Positions 60,600-64,000 of a stretch of 64,000 nt of DNA are shown piece after piece; within the stretch, counting starts at the first letter, position 1; every line of letters begins with the position of its first letter. This stretch comes from an uncultured bacterium. GTDB lineage: Bacteria; Muiribacteriota; Ozemobacteria; Ozemobacterales; Ozemobacteraceae. The notes below the pieces were generated by a model that was not told the origin of the DNA, made no database searches, and was given only the letters and a program-made list of their open reading frames with translations. The stretch covers positions 620,001-684,000 of the forward strand of contig CALEDQ010000008.1 in assembly GCA_937949615.1 (NCBI GenBank), given 5' to 3'. The position numbers and the translations under genes are program-made.

Positions 60600-60617
60600 T
60601 ATCATTGCGCAATGATA
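60600..60617. promoter_or_regulatory. 18-bp perfect palindrome over the start codon of the flavoprotein gene
   Basis: TATCATTGC and its complement GCAATGATA meet without a gap. The left end TATCAT could be a -10 with a start at the ATG itself (60612), which would give a leaderless mRNA. The 281 bases between the DUF1848 and flavoprotein genes hold no gene; I see only these regulatory-looking elements. Confidence 0.5.
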
Positions 60618-61895
60618 AATTCGCAGACACAGCAAACGACAGACCTGATCGTTGTCGGCGCCGGGCCGGCAGGAATGGCGGCAGCAATTGCGGCAGCACG
60701 ACAGGGCGCAAGGGTTATGCTGCTCGAAAAGCTGCCCTCGCCGGGCGCCAAGCTCAAGGCCACCGGTGGCGGGCGCTGCAATCTGGCAAGCAACCTGAGC
60801 AACGAAGAAATAATGCGGCGATTCGGGCGCGACGGGCGTTTTATGACGCCGGCTCTGCAGGCCTGTGACTGCAGCAGACTGATCGAGTTCATGGCCGAAA
60901 TCGGCGTTTCATGTCATATTCCTGATGGCATGCGGGTTTTTCCGAAAGATCATAACGCTGGCACGGTTTTGTCTGCACTTGAAGCCGAAATCAGGCACCT
61001 TAAAATCGAGCTTCATTGCTCGCAGACCATCGACGCTCTGGTTATCGAAGCCGGCAAAATCATGGGTGTTAGCTGCAGCGAAAAATTCTTTGCCGCCGAA
61101 AGTGTTGTGCTGGCCACCGGCGGCAGAGGCTACCCGGCACTGGGTTCTGACGGCAGCGGGCTTAAACTGGCAGCCGCCGCGGGCCATACCGTTACCGAAC
61201 TGTTTCCGGCGATGCTGCCGCTGCAGACCCGTGAAACATGGGTGAAAAACTGCCGGGCCGACACGATCGGCAAAGCCGAAATACGCATCGACCTGCCCGA
61301 AGCAAAAAAACTGCAGGCCCGCGGCGACCTGATATTCACATCTGATGGTATCCGCGGGCCGGTGGTTCTTGATTTTGCCCGCGAAATCACGCCACTGCTC
61401 ACCAGATACGGCGAGGTTCCCCTACTTATAAACCTGATAAAAGGGATGAACGAAGAAGAGCTGAGAAAACACATCGATAACAGGCGCAGAACAGAACCGA
61501 AACTGACGGTGGCACAAGCCCTGTCCGGGTTGTTGCCTGAACCGCTGACAGCAGAATTATGCAGACAGGCCGGGCTCGACCTGATAAAACCTCTGAAAGA
61601 TCAACCCGGCAGCAACCGCGATCGACTGCTGAAACTGCTGGTTGCCACGCCCCTGACCGTAACCGGCCACGCCGGCTGGGAAGCCGCCATGGTCACCCGC
61701 GGCGGTATTTCGCTTAAAGAGATCAGGCCCGAGACTCTCGAAAGTCGGCTGATCAGGGGCCTGTATTTTTGTGGCGAAATTGTCAATCTTGACGGCCCAT
61801 GCGGCGGCTACAATCTGCACTGGTGCTTCGCCAGTGGCCTGCTTGCCGGTCAGCATGCCGTAAATTCGACCAACAAAGCCCTGGCGCCGGCGTAG
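60612..61895 (+). CDS. BaiN/HI0933-family NAD(P)/FAD-dependent oxidoreductase
   Basis: The 427-residue flavoprotein has the dinucleotide fingerprint LIVVGAGPAGMAAAIAAARQG near its N terminus (G-A-G-P-A-G), the family marker GAKLKATGGGRCNLASN, a second V-L-A-T-G-G-R-G-Y and the C-terminal FAD end G-L-Y-F-C-G-E-I-V-N-L-D-G-P-C-G-G-Y-N-L. The family includes BaiN and YhiN; the natural substrate is uncertain. Start at 60612; an in-frame ATG at 60525 lacks support. Confidence 0.92.
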   Translation: MINSQTQQTTDLIVVGAGPAGMAAAIAAARQGARVMLLEKLPSPGAKLKATGGGRCNLASNLSNEEIMRRFGRDGRFMTPALQACDCSRLIEFMAEIGVSCHIPDGMRVFPKDHNAGTVLSALEAEIRHLKIELHCSQTIDALVIEAGKIMGVSCSEKFFAAESVVLATGGRGYPALGSDGSGLKLAAAAGHTVTELFPAMLPLQTRETWVKNCRADTIGKAEIRIDLPEAKKLQARGDLIFTSDGIRGPVVLDFAREITPLLTRYGEVPLLINLIKGMNEEELRKHIDNRRRTEPKLTVAQALSGLLPEPLTAELCRQAGLDLIKPLKDQPGSNRDRLLKLLVATPLTVTGHAGWEAAMVTRGGISLKEIRPETLESRLIRGLYFCGEIVNLDGPCGGYNLHWCFASGLLAGQHAVNSTNKALAPA

Positions 61896-62107
61896 TGGTT
61901 CGTTAAATTTGCATGAATGAATTGGCAGACGCCCAGAACAGAAGCTCGGACTCTTTAAATAGGCTACAGATCCAAACTCTTCAGCCACATCGACAATTTG
62001 CTTGAGCAGGTATAAGCTGCTGATTGACAAGATACCTTTAGAGTCAGTCATTTTGCGGTCCTTAACCTACCGCAAGAAAGTATTTCAACCAGAAAGTGAG
62101 AATAACC

Positions 62108-62848
62108 ATGCTGCGCCTTCTTCACCTGCTGCTGATTCTCTGCTGCTTTTTTCAGGCTTCATCTGCTTCTGCCGATGCTCCTTACGAAACCTTCAATGTC
62201 AAATACCGCGAAATTGCACCGTCGGTTCTGCGTGATACAATCGGCGTCGTTACCATAAATGCCGATTTTAGCTGGGAAAACGGCTACAGCGTAAAAGACG
62301 TCGAGCTCAAAGCTTACGACAAAGTTGCCGGCAGTTTTGTCGTTTCTGAGACAATCAGCCTTCAGAAGCAGACTGTGGCGCTCAGTTCTTTCGGTTATTC
62401 AGGCATTGGCAGTTATCGTTTCCCGATGACAGAAGAAGAAGGCGACTACTGCCGGATAGTTATCGACCCGAAAAATGACAGAAGAATCTGGATCAACAAT
62501 CAGATACAGGCTAAAAACCTCGAAAACGGGGTAGAAAAAATACATTTCGATGCCCTCAAAAATCTCGTGGCTGTAGATTTATTCATCTTTACCGACAGTG
62601 GCAAAAAGAAACTCTATGCAGAACCCAGCCGTGAAAGTTCATTTGTGGTCATCGACAGCAAAAAGCATGCTTTCCTGCTTGCTGCAGAAGTTAAAAATGG
62701 TTTTGTCAGGCTTGTTTCAGAAGAAGCAATAAACCTTCAGTCAGAAGACGGCAAAGAAAACCCCACACCACAGACGCTTGGCTGGGCCAGAATTCGTGAT
62801 AACGAAGGCCTGCTCACCCTGTGGATCGTTGGGGGCCCGAACTGTTGA
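62108..62848 (+). CDS. Secreted protein of unknown function
   Basis: The 246-residue protein has a signal peptide (about 1-22, cut after SASA). The remainder is predicted beta-rich, with no recognised motif. A GTG at 62096 is an alternative start. Upstream (61896-62107) nothing else is coded; TTGCGG and CCGCAA form a short inverted repeat near 62051-62073. Confidence 0.65.
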   Translation: MLRLLHLLLILCCFFQASSASADAPYETFNVKYREIAPSVLRDTIGVVTINADFSWENGYSVKDVELKAYDKVAGSFVVSETISLQKQTVALSSFGYSGIGSYRFPMTEEEGDYCRIVIDPKNDRRIWINNQIQAKNLENGVEKIHFDALKNLVAVDLFIFTDSGKKKLYAEPSRESSFVVIDSKKHAFLLAAEVKNGFVRLVSEEAINLQSEDGKENPTPQTLGWARIRDNEGLLTLWIVGGPNC

Positions 62849-62854
62849 ACAGAG

Positions 62855-62883
62855 TTCACATTTCCGACCAACTGGTGTAGAAT
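62855..62883 (+). promoter_or_regulatory. Vegetative promoter of the bacterioferritin-like gene
   Basis: TTCACA (62855-62860), 17 bases, TAGAAT (62878-62883). A small perfect inverted repeat, TGAAC-AGA-GTTCA (62846-62858), overlaps the -35. Start near 62890. Confidence 0.55.
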
Positions 62884-62915
62884 GGCACGGTAAACAAAAA
62901 TCAACGGAGGTCATC

Positions 62916-63440
62916 ATGCAGAAGGAACGTAAAGCAAAGGTTATTGAAGTGCTCAACAAGGCCCGTTCAATGGAGCTGCACGCTATTCATCAGTATATGA
63001 ATCAGCATTATGGTCTTGACAATGCCGATTATGGCGAACTGGCAGCCAATGTCAAGCTGATTGCCATCGACGAAATGCGCCATGCCGAAGCATTTGCCGA
63101 AAGAATCAAGGAACTCGGCGGCGAACCAACCTCTGACCTGGCCGACAAAGTAAAAAAAGGCCAGCAGGTCAAACAGGTTTTTCCCTTTGATGCCAAACTT
63201 GAAGACGACACACTCGACGCTTACAACCAGTTTCTCAACATCTGCCGTGAAAACGGCGACAGCATTTCAGTTAAGCTTTTTGAAACCATAATTGATGAAG
63301 AACAGGCCCACTTCAATTATTTCGATAACATCAACGGTCATCTCGAAAACCTTGGCGACACTTATCTGGCACGCATTGCCGGCACCCCGGCCGATACCGG
63401 CCCGGCCTCCAAGGGTTTTGTAACCCAGAATGCGGCCTGA
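62916..63440 (+). CDS. Bacterioferritin-like protein
   Basis: The 174-residue four-helix ferritin-superfamily protein has a di-iron site with E-L-H-A-I-H-Q-Y near residue 20, D-E-M-R-H-A-E near 50 and D-E-E-Q-A-H-F-N-Y near 130. The Met in DEMRHAE is the haem-ligand position of bacterioferritin. A role in iron storage or peroxide protection is likely. The C terminus is 20 residues longer than a core Bfr. ATG at 62916 has CGGAGG upstream; ends before a terminator. Confidence 0.88.
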   Translation: MQKERKAKVIEVLNKARSMELHAIHQYMNQHYGLDNADYGELAANVKLIAIDEMRHAEAFAERIKELGGEPTSDLADKVKKGQQVKQVFPFDAKLEDDTLDAYNQFLNICRENGDSISVKLFETIIDEEQAHFNYFDNINGHLENLGDTYLARIAGTPADTGPASKGFVTQNAA

Positions 63441-63455
63441 TTTTCTCAGACCAGC

Positions 63456-63492
63456 AGCCGGCCGAGGCATTATCCGGCCGGTTTTCTTTTTT
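63456..63492 (+). terminator. Rho-independent terminator of the bacterioferritin-like gene
   Basis: CCGGCC (63458-63463) and GGCCGG (63476-63481) form the stem around a 12-base loop, followed by TTTTCTTTTTT. Confidence 0.75.
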
Positions 63493-63598
63493 GCAGGCCA
63501 TTGCATAACAATAGAAGAACTTCAGAGCCAGCTTGCAAAAAACAGTCTTCAATAACCGACAGCAAGGTTTTTGTTCAGATTTGCCGACAATTCCAGAA

Positions 63599-63627
63599 TT
63601 GTTAGATCAAAAAAGCAGGCGTATTCT
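63599..63627 (+). promoter_or_regulatory. Possible vegetative promoter of the last gene
   Basis: TTGTTA (63599-63604), 17 bases, TATTCT (63622-63627), start near 63634, about 40 bases before the ATG at 63674. Confidence 0.4.
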
Positions 63628-63673
63628 GAAACAATGCCCTGCGAACTAATTTCTGCAGAATAGGCGGCGCACC

Positions 63674-64000
63674 ATGAGATTTTTTCTTTTTCTTTTCACT
63701 CTGGCAATGTTGTTGTCTCAACCGGCCAATGCCGGCAGTCCAAAAGACAAGGAACTGTTTGACAAGGCTTCTGAACTGACCTATGAAGGCCAGATTAAAA
63801 TGGCTGAAAAGCTGACCGGGCAATTGCCGGATAAAGAAAAACCCGGTACAAATACTGAAGATGGCACTTCAATGTTCATGACCATGATCTGGGGCGCAAT
63901 CGGCACAGGTTATTTCATATTTGGCAAAAAACAGTCAAGATTCACTTTTCTGATATGCGGCGTGGGCTTGATGGTTTTTCCGTTTTTCGTTTCAGACTTC
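63674..64000 (+). CDS. Small membrane protein, partial (cut by the window end)
   Basis: 109 codons are open to the end of the window. A signal peptide (about 1-20, cut after ANA) is followed by a charged helix and two transmembrane segments. The pattern M-I-W-G-A-I-G-T-G-Y-F-I-F-G-K-K-Q ... C-G-V-G-L-M-V-F-P-F-F-V-S resembles small proteins often loosely named amino acid transport protein; no real function is known. The ribosome site (GGCGGC) is poor. Confidence 0.6.
   Translation, partial: MRFFLFLFTLAMLLSQPANAGSPKDKELFDKASELTYEGQIKMAEKLTGQLPDKEKPGTNTEDGTSMFMTMIWGAIGTGYFIFGKKQSRFTFLICGVGLMVFPFFVSDF

Overview
The window reads as one contiguous piece of chromosome from a flagellated, diderm (outer-membrane) bacterium of balanced base composition. 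Evidence for an outer membrane is the flagellar L-ring and P-ring genes (flgH, flgI), and lipoprotein maturation is covered by lspA and two lgt copies. Type IV pilin-like proteins, TPR proteins, NHL-propeller proteins and Cys-His-Gly pilin tails recur. I suspect a lineage such as Candidatus Riflebacteria, but this is inference and the sequence alone does not prove it. Genes are tightly packed, with many ATGA/TTGA overlaps and several TTG or GTG starts. No tRNA, rRNA, insertion sequence, phage gene or CRISPR array was seen, and no gene-free stretch exceeds about 300 bases.

Layout. 1-674: end of flgA, then flgH. 773-8114 (minus): a six-gene operon for a membrane complex related to hydrogenase-4 and complex I, whose large subunit lacks the NiFe-binding cysteines (an Ehr-type complex, not a hydrogenase). 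8359-13176 (plus): a carbamoyltransferase / SxtJ / DUF5989 / SGNH-TPR cassette. 13247-15629: flgI, a TPR protein and flgJ, so a flagellar cluster is split by a 12.5-kb block. 15679-21607: rho, an M23 peptidase, a TPR protein, smpB, an AMIN amidase and a GerMN protein. 21680-22045 (minus): a type IV pilin. 22142-33057: NHL proteins, mltG, a BtuF-like binding protein, TPR lipoprotein, a MinE-like protein, the paired radical-SAM proteins TIGR03960/TIGR03936, RNase G and two secreted unknowns. 35925-33119 (minus): accD-accA-rpoD under a promoter covered by a perfect palindrome. 36099-37133 (minus): a haem-motif/FN3 lipoprotein. 37303-43847: lspA, lgt, lgt, rluD-like, pilin-like, HAMP, aldehyde dehydrogenase and a small sirohaem reductase.

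43882-53018 is the most unusual region. A membrane-anchored caspase-fold-like protein is followed by an 1851-residue envelope protein made of two related halves. A complete prepilin sits inside it, and an 11-C tract lies exactly at the junction of the halves. An M50-type intramembrane metalloprotease overlaps the end of this gene, followed by a class III nucleotide cyclase and a GIY-YIG protein. I propose the giant protein, protease and cyclase as a candidate undescribed envelope system.

57986-53069 (minus) is a GNAT / LuxE / LuxC::AMP-ligase operon without luciferase genes. The rest holds a Pcp::GrpB fusion, a DUF1848 protein, a BaiN-like flavoprotein, a secreted unknown, a bacterioferritin-like protein and a truncated small membrane protein. 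Several vegetative promoters fit a TTGAAn / 17-18 bp / TAnAnT pattern and support the chosen starts.
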